Assembly (NCBI GenBank): GCA_949317995.1
Contig: OX439038.1
Location: 67,780,659 to 67,844,658 of the forward strand
Origin: Acholoe squamosa
Taxonomy: Eukaryota > Annelida > Polychaeta > Phyllodocida > Polynoidae
Direction: 5' to 3'
Length of the DNA stretch: 64,000 nt
Both the position numbers and the translations under genes were made by a program. Shown here piece after piece: positions 43,365-56,200 of the stretch (its first letter is position 1; each line of letters begins with the position of its first letter). The notes under the pieces were generated by a model, which was given only the letters and a program-made list of their open reading frames with translations, ran no database searches and was not told the origin of the DNA.

Positions 43365-45859
43365 TACACTGCAAAAATGGTGTTTAGATCCTAACACAAT
43401 TCTAAACATATTCTTGCAACGTTTTTGTATTCACATTACTTTCCTAAACATGTTAAGCCAAACAATGTGCTTAGCTCAGGTATTTAGAAATGTAGGTGTT
43501 TAGGTTTAAAATTTGTGTTTAGATACCTATGAAATTTTGTGTTTAGATGTTTATGAATTTTTGTGTTTAGATGTCTATGTGATTTGTTAGGGTTAGTATA
43601 AATTTGCAGACATGTATACATTGAAAAAATAAAGGAATATCTTTTGTTTGCCTTCTCATCTACTGCTCAGACATGTTCAAATACATTGAATTACTTGTTA
43701 AGTCATTTAGTTTCCTTTCTCTGTACACCTGCTGGGGGGACATCAGCAGGTATTTATCTACATGTCAAAGTCTCTAAAGATGTCAGCCACAGCTACACAA
43801 AAATTTTTCCAATATTGACTCTTTGTGCCATTTGTAGACCATAAAATATGATTGGATGTTACTCTCTGCTCAAAATTTTAAGTCCTTTCGCTCTAAACCA
43901 GATGACATCTCTGTCGTCCCTCACATGGCGCATCCATATGGGTCTTTTCTAATCACAACAAGGACACTTCCACCTATTGTTTGATCCTCTTTCTGTCCAA
44001 TTTTACTGACAATTGTTATTCCTAAAGCAAAAGAAAGGTAAGGGATCAGCCAAAAATTCACCTTTATAAGATGTACAAAGGTGTAGGGCACACGTTGATA
44101 TACTTTATTGGGGTCCAAATGCTTTTATTTTGATCAAAACTGATGTTGTCTGTTGGCAGGTGGTGAAATTTTGCCATTATTTCTAAATGACTGGGCATTA
44201 TATGGGGTTGAAGCATGTCACCTGCACGAGCCCTATGTGTGTTACTCCCTGCTCAAAAATAGATTCTGCTGCTAAAACTTACTCTCCTGTCCGTCAGTTA
44301 TCAAAATGTGTACTTATGATATCCTTCTGATAGATTATACACTCCTGCATCTTCCTGCAGTATTTGGTTATGATCCTAATACTTTAAGTGTCTGTTTGAG
44401 TGTGGAAATTCCAAAAATCTGCATCGCACCTAAAGATTTATCCCTCTCATGTCCCTAATATTGTAAAGATTACTGTTTTTTGTGGCTTTTATGATAGATG
44501 TACCCCTCACTTATTCAAAAAATGTGTTATATGTTACCTACATGCAGTTATTTAGCCCCACTAACCCAATCAATGGGGGAATTTGAATTGTGAGCAGAGA
44601 GTAACACCTGAAAGGAACATGTTTTAATTTTTTTGAGGAATATCCATCAAACTCCACCTACTACTGTTTCATTTGCTTGTTATGGAGTCCTCCTAACCTA
44701 TTTATGTAGATTTGTGTACATAATTTGCACTTTGTGCTATTTGGGGGGTGAAATTAATTTTGAGCAGGGAGTAATGTGTTACTCCCTGCTCAAAAAAGTC
44801 AAATTGTGGTCCAACTTGTGACCAGTTCTATCACAAACTACTGCCAGATATGGAACAGATGGTAGTTGCATATTAAAGTATGCATATTGAAGTTAATATG
44901 GATGAATTTTGGCGATTATTTGACAACTTTTGACAAAGCTAGATGAAAATTGGGGTTTTAGAACAAAATTCTCAGAAAAATCAGTCAATGACAAAAGTTC
45001 AATATCCGATATCTCGGAAAGTTTTTAAAGGAATATATTGATTTTTTGAATCATCATACATACTTACTAGTAGATGTTGTAAATGGATTTAGGAGTCATT
45101 AGGATATAGTTAAGAGGTATATCCAGTTGGTATCTGAATTTTGAGCAGGGAGTAACACAAATTACAACAGATTATCTTTGAACGCTTATAAAAACGGACC
45201 CGCTAGGAGTTGCTGCGTATGTCAGGTGTTTTATGTAGCCAAGACATTGCCCTTTGAATGTAGTAAAGTTGTTTTAACTTATTTTGAGTTTCACTGTTTT
45301 TGCTTTGTCAGGGCCAAAAGTACCACATTCAAAGATTTGGCCCATATACACATGTATGTACACTTTATGAGAGACTTGAGAAAGTACAGTAGCTTGGCAG
45401 CAAGGACATTGCTTTATCCATCCCAAAATAACATGAAATAGGTGTAAGTCATGGAGCATATTGACTATTCTCATTTACTAGGGGGACATCAGCAGGTATT
45501 TATCTACATGTCAAAGTCTCCTTACACCAGAATCTTGTGAAACAACGATAAACATGGGATTTGGGGACACTTGTCACAACAATTGATTACAATTGTCTAC
45601 ATATAGTCCATTCAAAGGTAGTGCTGCTATCTGGTGTGGATTTGACATCCAAGCATCTAAACATATTGATGTTTAAATCTAAACACCTATTATTCAGCTG
45701 TTTAAACTCTAAACTTCTAAACATGTTTAGCAAAAATGTTTATGTAGTTAGAATAAAAGTGTTCATTTCCTAAATGTGTAGTTGATGAGACACCTAACTG
45801 ACCTATATGTTTAGATTTTAAACATGTTTATAAACTCTAAACACCATTTTTGCAGTGTA
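43365..45859. mobile_element. Large TIR element, CACTGCAAAAATGGTGTTTA ends, with nested insertions
   Basis: The left end TACACTGCAAAAATGGTGTT and the right end AACACCATTTTTGCAGTGTA are perfect inverses over 20 bases. Just inside each end, TCTAAACA/TGTTTAGA motifs recur many times, as subterminal transposase-site arrays do in some DNA transposons. No transposase ORF is present. The interior contains a second family (GTTACTCCCTGCTCAAAA). A 40-bp direct repeat (GGGGGACATCAGCAGGTATT) at 43735 and 45480 brackets part of the nest. Confidence 0.75.
44775..45158. mobile_element. Nested TIR element, GTGTTACTCCCTGCTCAAAA ends
   Basis: Begins GTGTTACTCCCTGCTCAAAA and ends TTTTGAGCAGGGAGTAACAC, perfect inverted ends. 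Further ends of the same family occur at about 43857, 44239, 44588 and 44758 in alternating orientation. At 44758-44795 two ends abut as a 38-bp palindrome. Confidence 0.7.
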
Positions 45860-46948
45860 CTGTAGTCCCCCCTTTTTCCCTGTACGTAAGAGTTTACCTA
45901 TCTCTCTTTACCCTAGAATTTAGCCAAAATTAAGGGCTAAATGAGGGGCTCCTCCCCCCCTTTTCAAAATCCTGGATGCGACCCTATATAGACTATAGCT
46001 TATGTCATCTTGATAACCCTAAGTTACAAAAAAGGCAGGGGAGCATAAGCCAAAAATGAAAATTAGATTCAACTAAATCAAAAAAAACAACCTTGACAAA
46101 AGAAACTAGATAAATCTATAATATTACATCTTTTATGTAGGATGAAGAGCAATGATTATTATGGCAAGTACCAAGGTTTGGCCATTTATTCAACAAAAGG
46201 GAGGGGCAGACACTGCAAAATGTTATCCCTCTTTAATTATTGTGAGGTGGTAACAAAACAACGGATTATGACAAGACGCAATCAGTGAAAATCAGTGAAA
46301 ACGGTTCTTTCTCTACTTTGCTATGGCTTGTGGTAGACAAGTATTCATGAGGTATACTGGATTTGTGCAGACACTGATGATTGATCATGGTCTTAAAATG
46401 TGATAGTAGGTGTGATTTTCCATTGGGAAACGTTTCCCGTATTCCAAACACTCCAACTGTAGACTTATGACCACTACCTTTGTATTTTATGTTATATACT
46501 AATTTAGACATGGATCAAGCTCCTAGCTTAATTCAGCAACCACAAACATGTTCAGTCAACTTGAGTGTGATCCTCTGTAGTCTGTGGTTTACCAAGTGCA
46601 CAAGTATTAACTACATGTACTTATCTGTGTCTGCCTGAGTAAGCTTCCTACTACTGCCTATTAGCCTACTCTCTTGGTCTTACACTTGATATCACATTTT
46701 AGATAAGGTAATACCCGGGCATTGCTATTGTGTGAACAGCTAGCCTTTCATCTATTTTATGCAACTCGACTATCGATGGACATATTGTATATATTAAGCG
46801 CATTTATAGCAATATCTAAATTATATCAGATTATTTCGTTGTGCAGCCTCAATCCAGGCTGAAGACAGTGGCACCCTTCAAGGCCTACTGGTGACAAGGC
46901 TAGACAATGTTAATGTCAAACAGAGCACCTCAGAGGCAACCATAAATT
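45860..46948. other. Intergenic, no gene recognised
   Basis: No motif-bearing frame. The segment from about 46850 upstream of the LINE tail could be diverged LINE sequence but cannot be read. Confidence 0.3.
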
Positions 46949-47254
46949 ATAGTTGACTTACATGACAGATGCAAAGTACGTATGTTAGATGGACGACGCA
47001 AGAAGCAACTCGCCACCATATTGTGGAAAGAATCAAAAAGGGGTAAGGCTGCTCAAAATCCACAAGCAAGAACTCGCGGTGACTTTAAAATGAAGTTCCC
47101 AGAGAAACGTCCAAAAACCAGCTTGAATCAGAAGAGCCCCTTCTACAGAGGTTTGACCCTATGGAACTCCCTTGACGCTGAAACTCAAATGGCTGAAAGA
47201 AAATCAGATTTCAAACGCCGTATTAGGGAAAAATGGAATGAGAAACCTCCTTGA
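46949..47254 (+). pseudogene. C-terminal tail of a LINE reverse-transcriptase ORF
   Basis: The frame reads DLHDRCKVRMLDGRRKKQLA and, further on, FYRGLTLWNSLDAE followed by a basic helix (RKSDFKRRIREKW). This LDGRR..L..ILWK / F.RG...WNSL signature is typical of the extreme C-terminus of non-LTR retrotransposon ORF2 proteins in invertebrates. The catalytic domain is absent upstream, so this is a 5'-truncated copy, as is usual for LINEs. It could not be assigned to a clade. Confidence 0.6.
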
Positions 47255-48360
47255 ATCATTCCCAATGGCAGAAAAATAATACTTGGGGGTACTAACGAAC
47301 TACTCTCCTTCTCTTGGCCCACCATCAACATTTCTATATAAGCACCTAATTGTGCTGTCATGTCATCTTGTTATGTGCATATAAATATATTTGATATATT
47401 GAGCATAGACATTGCATCTCCCGTCCAAAGATTATTAAATACTTGATCTTGATGCAGCCTGCGGTAACATGTATATTTCCATGTATGTTCATTGAAAAAC
47501 TTCGCTTCTGTGGTGAGTTGCACAATAAACTTTCAATCCTTCAATACTTCAATACTAAGTGGAGTGTCTTAAAGTGGCATAGTCCAACGGTTGGGGCAAA
47601 AAAAAAACAATCTTCTCGAGACAGATTGAACCAGGATGTTCACAGAGGTCATAATTCCTATGGCACATACTTTATTTGCTCTCCTTCCCCATACTCAAGC
47701 TCATATTTGAAGGAATTTTCAGATTTATATCCAATTTCCTACATTGGAAATACACTGTAAAATGCCTATGGCATGGTCCATGGGAACCCCCTTTCCAAGC
47801 TTGTATGTGTTAAGGATAGCAGTAGATGGTCCACAAAGACCTAAATATAGTTATTACTGTGTATGGAACACATTTGAACAGGATTTGAAAAATGAAAAAA
47901 AAATCGGACTATGTCACTTCAAGTATAGCATTCTTTGCTCTTTAGCGTAAGGAAGTCGAAGGGTAGTGGACAGACAAATACGCCAATGCAGCATGGGTAA
48001 ATGACAAAGGTGAATTCATTATTGGACGACCAAAGAATAATTCCATGGTCAACAGACAGATCCCAGGCACATATTGGCCGACCCCACTTATCCTTCTATA
48101 ATGCCGAAGGAGAGGGGATTACCTTTGGTCGTTACCTAACTCGGGGAAGTTATATATGCAATGGCAAATGAAGAACTACTGCTTTGAATTTAACACTGTC
48201 CCTTTTCACAGACATTTGGAAGAGTATCGGTAAACAGAATTAAAGTCATTTTAGAAGTTAGTGGTGGTTATCCCCATGCTATTGTTTCAAACGACGCATT
48301 TTGCAATATTAAGACTTATCAAAATCATCTTCACCCAATTTATATACTTTCTATTCCAGA
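47255..48360. other. LINE 3' flank and upstream region of the ankyrin gene
   Basis: The first few hundred bases may be LINE 3' UTR. The stretch ends in a pyrimidine-rich acceptor TTTCTATTCCAG at 48360. No other exon recognised. Confidence 0.35.
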
Positions 48361-49055
48361 TGGACAAAATGTCGAAAATAAATGCTCATGGTGGCCTTCT
48401 ACTCGTTCAAACCCAAAATACGGAAGGCCTACATGAACTACAACTGCAATAGCCCACACCGACGGCCTCACCATGCATACCCGGCCAGAGGACATTGTGG
48501 CCAATGACAAAAACTATAATCTCTTTGTGAGGCTACCTACAGCCAGGACTCTCACCCTACGTCATCTCACCAAGCAGGTATCAGTGGCTGAGATAAGAGA
48601 CAGATTAGAAATCCAAGCTGGTCTCCCCTGTCAGCTCTACAGCATCTCACTAGCAGGGGGCCAGGTACTGGAGGAGTCTGATATCATAACCTTTGGTAGG
48701 GACCTTAGGAATGGCGCCATCCTGAAAACTGCCCTACACTCCCATATTGAACAACTATTTGGGACCATAAAGGACAATGTGGTCGATGCTGATGTGCTGT
48801 ATGGGTTGATAACAGGGAAAGATGGGACTAAGGAGCAGGATGGTTCATCATCAGTTAAGGGTTCTGATGGAGGAGAGAGTGATGGCAGTGCTGGTATGCT
48901 ACTGGAGGAGTACTCTAATGCTGAGAGATGTTTCATCATGCTGTACCTGGCTGCCCACTTTGGCCATCATCACATCGTCAAGCTGCTACTGAAATTTGGT
49001 AAGTTTAAAAGTTATGCAGGCGACCTTTAAACCAATTCAATGAGTTTGTATACAG

Positions 49056-49135
<80 letters not shown>

Positions 49136-52057
49136 GTACCCCTCCCAACTCATCAGATTTTCCAGGCACATAGAGAAAATTAATGTGATCTGGAGGCGAT
49201 TCATAAAAACTGACGATCATGCTAGGTATAATGGTCGTCAAATCTAAGAACCGCCTTCCTGGTCTGATAAGATGCCCTCTAAAGATGCTAGCTGGAGCTT
49301 ATTTCAATAACTCTGATGACAACATGGTGGCTATATGATACCTATGTAGTCGTCAGGGATATTGAAAATTAATAACCCCCTAGCGTCCCCACTAAAGAAA
49401 CTTTTAGAAATTAGGTGAAGAAAAATGTTTTTCAAATGTAAAGGTTATACTCTCTATTATGCTGGGACTCTATAGATAATGATCTCTACAATAAATCATC
49501 ATTTGCATATTGATTACTCCAGATCCTGAAGGCACACATCGTACAACATACTTTGGACGTACAGCACTCCACGCTGCTGCAGCAAACGACCAACTCAAAA
49601 TAGTTCAAGTTCTTCTCCACCAGGGGGCTGCACTGTCCCCTCAGGATGCCTTTGGAAAAACCCCACTGGACTATGCTAGGGAGAGCCATGCTTGTACATG
49701 TGAACGTGTATTGAAGTATAAATCTCAAACACTGGGGAGGGACATGGGTGAGGGGGATGATGAGGATGAGGGTAGAGATGAAAGGGGTAAGAAGAAAGCC
49801 TCTAAGAAAAGGAAAGAAGTGAAGGAGAAGGCTAGGGTGCATATTAGAGTCAAGACTGGTGCTAAGGACAAGACTGTCCAGGAAACCCAAGGGCTGGAGG
49901 TTTCAGCCACAGGTGGGGGCCCTGCTGCACACACTGTTGCACAACCTTATGGAGGCAACCAAAAACTGCATTGGGAGAGCAGCAACAGTATCACTCTCAA
50001 AAAGACTCCATCAAATGACAAAGGTAAAACTGTGAATAGTGGTGCTCCTGCAGGTGTAAGTGCCCAGCAGCATGAGCTACTTAACGCTATATCTGTACCA
50101 GAAGGGAGCCACTCTGAGTGCTCCAAACAACCTGCCTTTGTGGCTGTCAGAAGGGTACCACTGGAGGAACAGCGGTTGGTCACTATGGAATTTACCCCGA
50201 TGGAGAGGGCTAAGAGTACGTCTAAGGGGTTAGTAGTAGCCCGGCCGAGGTCCAGTCACAAAGGGGCAGAGAAACATGCTTGGGCAGAGAAAGTAGTCCG
50301 GTCTAAGGTGGATGGACAAAGTGAAGCAGGTGTGAAGGGGCGCACACAGTCGGCGCAGTACTACAAGACAAAGTACCACCTACAAGATGAGATGACAGGG
50401 TACAGAGAAAGGTGAGCCTCAACCAAACCCCACTTTTCTATAATGTTTTTTTTTTTTTTAAACAGAACTACCAGTAGAATTATGATGAGATATTAAGATG
50501 TGCAATAGACAGTCACCAGAATAAAGGTCACCAGAATAAAATCAAATAACTATCTAACCTTGAGAGATAGCCATAACAAATTGAATTATAAAGTAATGAC
50601 CTTTTTCATCCTTCTACAATAATTTTCACTGAAATCTCCGAACATTGCTGGTTCATAAAATACAGGATAGCAGATAATGTAATCGTCAAATTCAAAACAG
50701 ACTGAAATAATGCACATTAGCATTACACTTTTCAGAAGACAGTGAGTATAAAACGCAATATTTATATCATTGATGTGTATGGACGTAGATTAATTCATTT
50801 GCAGATGAAAAGAGAGCCTGATTTCCTGCAGTTATCTAAAATGTTCTCCTATTCTTACTTGAATGATGTTGCTCGTTTATGTATGTGTTTTGAAGCTAGT
50901 GTTCTGCATGGTTGATTCATATTTGTAAAGTTGTATAACCACTCCCCTGCATGCTATACATGTATATCTATCTATTGCCATGTGTATATCCATGTTAGTT
51001 TATAGATGCATCAACATTAATTGGTCACTAGACATGCAGTTGAGTTACATATTTCCATCTTTAAAATGCAATAACTAATAAGAGAAAAATTGACTACTTC
51101 AAATCATAAGTGTGGCTGATTAACTATAGGTTATTACCACAATTCTCTCTGGATATACAAAACATAGCCTAAAAGTTTATGTAGATTCCGTTCTGATGAG
51201 CTTATGATATCTATAACAAAATGAAAGGCGGAATAACATGGCTGAGGGAAGCACTGGGGAGCCGACTTAGCTTAAATTTACTGGAAACAAGGTGTTTTAA
51301 ACTTCAAAAGGAAATATTTAGAGAACTCGATTCCAATCTTCCTGATGTTGCTAACATCCAGTTACCTACTGACTTGAATGAATGGCCTTTTTTCCGTTCT
51401 AGACCTGCCACAGCTGGACCTCGGTTTCGCTTCTGGAAAACCTGGCTCATGGAAAAGATGGAGCAGGAGGCCATCCGTGACAAGATGAGTCAGCAAGATC
51501 AGGACCGCAGGAAAAGAAATATGGCCGCCTACAGACGCTGGTTGGCGAAGAAAGAACGAGAAGAGGCGAGACAAGAACGAGAGGAGAGTTCTGAGAGCAG
51601 TGACGAGGAGGAGAATCTAGGATATGGAAACTGGCCATCACCAAGAGAAATGGCTTTCAAGAAGTGGCTAGAATCCAAACGCTCGATGATTATTCAGATG
51701 ACTCGGCGAAAACAGCAAGAGGAGGAAAAGGCAATGCGGGATGCAGCCCATGGGGGTGTGCAGAAAAAGGATATATATGACCGCAGATTAACAGTGTTTG
51801 AAATAGGATGCACTGACCCGACCCCAATTAGACAACCTTCCACAGGGAAGTACATAGGATCATATAAGGCTTGGTTGGCAAAGAAGAAGAAATATGAAGC
51901 CTGGAAAGCTAAGAATGAGGCACTATTGGACCTTGAAAATGGCACAGGCGGTGATATTGAAGCAGCTCGCTATACCTTCTTTATGGAAGGAATGACTTAT
52001 GAGGAGTGGATGGGCATGAAATTTAAAGAATCCAAGCTAGAAAACAAACAGAAATAG
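48361..52057 (+). CDS. Ubiquitin-like/ankyrin protein with Trp-Lys coiled tail (ANKUB1/ANKRD60-like)
   Basis: A likely 5' exon start at 48361 carries a 30-codon upstream ORF. The main start is ATG 48473. Coding exons are 48473-48998 (donor G|GTAAGT), 49523-50411 (acceptor TCCAG, donor AAG|GTGAGC) and 51403-52057 (acceptor TTTTTTCCGTTCTAG, stop TAG). Phases 1 and 2 agree and give about 689 aa. Residues about 14-95 look ubiquitin-like ([31 protein letters not shown]). Ankyrin repeats follow ([49 protein letters not shown]). Next is a long Lys/Glu/Ser-rich disordered region. The last exon is a charged coil with spaced Trp motifs ([26 protein letters not shown]), recalling microtubule-associated CCDC34/CCDC181-type segments. 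The function is unknown. A putative AATAAA lies near 52589. Confidence 0.8.
49059..49132. repeat. (TA)n microsatellite in intron of the ankyrin gene
   Basis: An uninterrupted TA run starts about 60 bases past the exon 1 donor. Confidence 0.95.
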
Positions 52058-53257
52058 AGTAAACAAAGTAGGAGGAAATGTGACTTGATAAAACTTTCTT
52101 TTGTACAAACATTGGTAGATAAGGCATCCCCCCTGTCTTGTTCACAATGTTGAATCGAAAATATTATATAGTCATTTGTAAGAATTATTTATTTATCCTT
52201 TTTAGTCATGGCTAACAGATGAACAGTTTTCTCTAGTGATCACACACACACACATCAGTAGCATTTTCAGTACGTACAGGATAGATAAAGATCATCTTTC
52301 ATTTCTAAATATATTTGATATTCTACATGTTAGCTGAGATGTACTTTGCAAGAATTATTATCTCTACACATAATGGGTACATTATGTAGAGACTATTATA
52401 TGAACGTGTATATTATATTATTGCTTATTTATGATACTCCACTCTATATATACAATAACATAATGATAAAATATACATGAGTTGCATTATTATTTAGCCG
52501 AATATTGTGTCTTTTATATTAATCCCACTTAAAATTCATTGCATTTTGTTCTTCTTTAAAAATGTCATAATTATGACAATACGCTGTAATAAAGAGGAAA
52601 TTAGTATATCTAGACCCAGTGCAACTGTTTAGGACCATGGTATGTAGGCCTCTAAATTCTAAACACTATCTACCCATGTATATGGCAACATTATATATGT
52701 TCTTCTTCCAAGTTAACAGGTATAGTATCATAATTGAAAAGGTGAAATCTGTTGTATTTTTCAGTCAAGGGAACAGTCCGTAAGGATATTCCATACGGTT
52801 GTGCAAGGATCGTCTATTCTATGTAGCTGTTCAAAGAACACCAAAGAGTATGTACATTAATTAAACTGATTGTGTTTCAGCCATCCATTTTCTCGTTATG
52901 AACGGCATTGACCTTAGTGCATGACCTATTTGTATCACCCATAATAGTATGATTATACATAGGATTTCTAAAACTTGCTGGAGAGAATAGGACTATTGCA
53001 TGGCCTCTTGATGACTCAATTAGAAATCAGAGGCCCAAACACCACTATTCAAATCCATTACTAATAAAGGAAAAACACTCCTTTGCATAATACTGTTTTA
53101 CTGAATAAACCCCCACCTAACATCATTAGTACAGTTTGACATGACTAGTATCCAAATGTTTGCAATTATTTGCAATTATTTACAATTCGAAGGTATCCAG
53201 TCATGTAAATGGACCTTCATCTCTGGATAAACCCTTTCCACACAATAATCTTCTAAT
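52058..53257. other. 3' UTR and convergent intergenic region
   Basis: Lies between the stop codons of the plus-strand ankyrin gene and the minus-strand fibrinogen-related gene. An AATAAA at about 52589 suits the former. No other feature recognised. Confidence 0.5.
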
Positions 53258-56200
53258 TTACTTTTTATTTGGCTTAATCTTCATGACTACAATGTCTACA
53301 TAGTTGAGGTTTCCTTCCTGGTCACAGAACCAGGGTCTGTGTGCATTCAGATTAGTAAAGCACCTTTTCGTCACCCCTCCCCATCCTCCCCTACCACTTC
53401 CCTCTCCACCAGTAGTAGGGTACCACCACCCCACACCATGTGCTGCCGCCAAGCGGGATTGTACTGAACTATTACTCCGATCGCGAGTCGCAAATGGTGC
53501 CCCGCTTAGCGACATGCTACTAAAAGCACCAATGACATCACCAGCAGTTCCGGTTCCGCTGAGTACCTCCAGGGTGTAGGACTCGTCCTCAGATTTAACA
53601 TTAAAACTTGAATACTCTGAGTGTTTGTAATAGGAAGCCCAACCACGGCTACCTAGTTCTATCTTTAATCTGTAGTCTCCTTGAGAGGTTAATTGGTGAA
53701 TATACTCATTGCCAATCCAGAACAATCCCTCTGGACCCTTCTGCCCCACTCCCGGTGTCCCGAAACCATCCCGGAAGTCGCGCCAGGAGGAGGGAGAGCT
53801 GGGACGGCTTGACTTCCGGTTATGTTGGATGACGGTCCAGCCGTCGTCACAGTAGACTCGAGCTGGCACCTGGCGATGTTTGAGGTAGATGGTCTGGTGG
53901 GGGGCATGCCTCTGTGTCCATAGGTCTATCTCTGAACAATCTGTAGAAAGGTTAAAGTAATATGAGGTCTATCCCTGGAAGGCATTTCTCTAGATGGTAC
54001 GACTAGACCCCTTCAAATCGTAGTGGGATGCCTCACTCTAATGCTATTGCAGCCCTTTATCTAGTGATCACTCTAATGATTACACTGGTATGACTGCCCT
54101 TCCAAACCCTATGTGGGGGGTCTAGATGGGGGGTCCCCATGTCCCTTGTCGATTTTAAGAAAAGCCCATGTCAAATGTCACTAAATTTTTATTTTCCTCT
54201 GTTCTTGTCACTAAGCTCCATGTCACATGTCGATTTTAAGAAAAGTCCATGTCCCCTGTCACTATCTTTTTTGACCTATGTCCTTGTCCCTTGAAGCTCC
54301 ATGTCCTTTGTCAATTTTAAGAAAAGGCCATGTCACACTGTCGATTTTAGGGGTCTAGACCCATTATGTGATTCCTACATTAACTGTATATCATACAAAG
54401 CAGCCGTAGTGTATTAGTGCACCCTCTTGAGAAACGCCCTCCAGAACAATCTGTAGAAATGTAAAAATAATATACTTTACTCGATATGAGGTTTATCTCT
54501 GAACAATCTAAAGAAATGTAATGGTAATACCGTTATGCTATACTCAATAAGAGGTATATCTCTGAATAATCTAGAAAGGAGAATTTAGAGTCAAGACTGT
54601 AAAGCTCACGACTATGCTTTTGAGACAGAAATAAAGGGGTCTGAACATCTCAGCTCGATAGGTATTTCCTTTGCCTCAAAGGTATGATATATGAGACCCA
54701 TTTGAAATTGTAGTACTAAAGCAATGCATTGGTTAGTCCGCAGGTTCATCCCACAGGCGCTTGAGGTCAACACGGAACTGTCAGACTAGGGCTGTCAGAC
54801 ATGGAAAGTAATATACCTAAACAAGAACACGTTTCTAAGCTATGTCTTGTGCAATAGGGGGCTTCGCTTTAGGGCTGTGGAAATTTATATTTTAGATCTA
54901 GTTGGTCATGGTATATCATCCTCGTTAGCCGAGATTTGTGTAAATTGATCGATTGTCAGATTGGTTAAAGAGGTGTGGGGTGATTAGTATTAAACCAATC
55001 ATAAAATTTGATAGAAGATTAGCACATCAAACATCATAATTTACTAAATAGGTATAATCGATAGAATCAGCTGAGATCTCCCTAAGTGTCAACAGTTCGC
55101 TATTTGATGGAAACACTTTCAAGAGGTATAAGGTTATTTAAGAAATGATTTCAAATAAAAAAGACAAAAACAAGTATTGCTCACCTTTTGGCCTATCTTG
55201 CCTGAGTTGCTCCATCACCTTTTTAAACACCTCCAACCCTGCCGCTGTAAACGTCTGCCTCAGCTGCTCATAGTTAACCCCCGCCCCCTCAGTGCTTACC
55301 AACTCCCTCCCTCCTAGGGGGGCCGCCAACTGTTTCATATCCCCCTCCACCTCTCCATCCCCTTCCTCCCCATCCAACTCCTCCTCCTCCATTTCTTCTT
55401 CTACGATTTTCCCCACATGCTTAGCCCCAGTCACATCGTTGGCTGTGACAAGCGACGCCTTCAAGCCGTGAGGATGTTTGACATGTTTTGGTTTGGCTAA
55501 AAGTCTGTTGAGCTCGGATTGCCTCGCCTCACGTGTAGGTGGCGTGCCTTCCTCCTTCTGCTCATGGGTCTTCCTGTGTTCTCTCTGCCGTTCAGACTTA
55601 GCAGAAGACTCAGAATACATGGTTAACTCTTCATATGGATACTGGAGTTTCTCTTCACTTCCTCTAGCGTAATTTCTACTTCCGGTGGAGAGTTTTTGGA
55701 CATTTCCGGCAGTGACAGGAGCATTTCTGGTAGCGTTGTGGCTGTTTCCAGTGTTGCCATGATTTTTGTCGACGTTGCTGTGGCTGTGAGTACTTCCGGT
55801 GATGCCCTGACCACTTCCGGTCGAGTTGACCTTGGCTTTGAGTACTTGGGGTCCAGGGGAGGGATCTAGATGACGACAGGCGTCGCTAAATTTATTCTCG
55901 TCTTGCAGACATGTAATCTTTCCCATCAAGTATCGAACCTATAAGTGGTGAAATATGTCTTATAAAATTAATGTGTTGTAGAGGTACCATGGTTTTGAAA
56001 TACTTCTAAAATGTCATCCATTATGTCTTCATTTCTTACCGATTAGTATCATTCTATTAATAAACAAAGACTCGAGGTAACAAATCTTTGCAGTATCAAT
56101 TGTTCCCCTTGTCAAGGTCATTTATCAGTAACTTCTATTTACAGGTGCAAATGCTATTATGGGCCTAATATTGGCATATTTCATCAACCTTCGTATGGGA

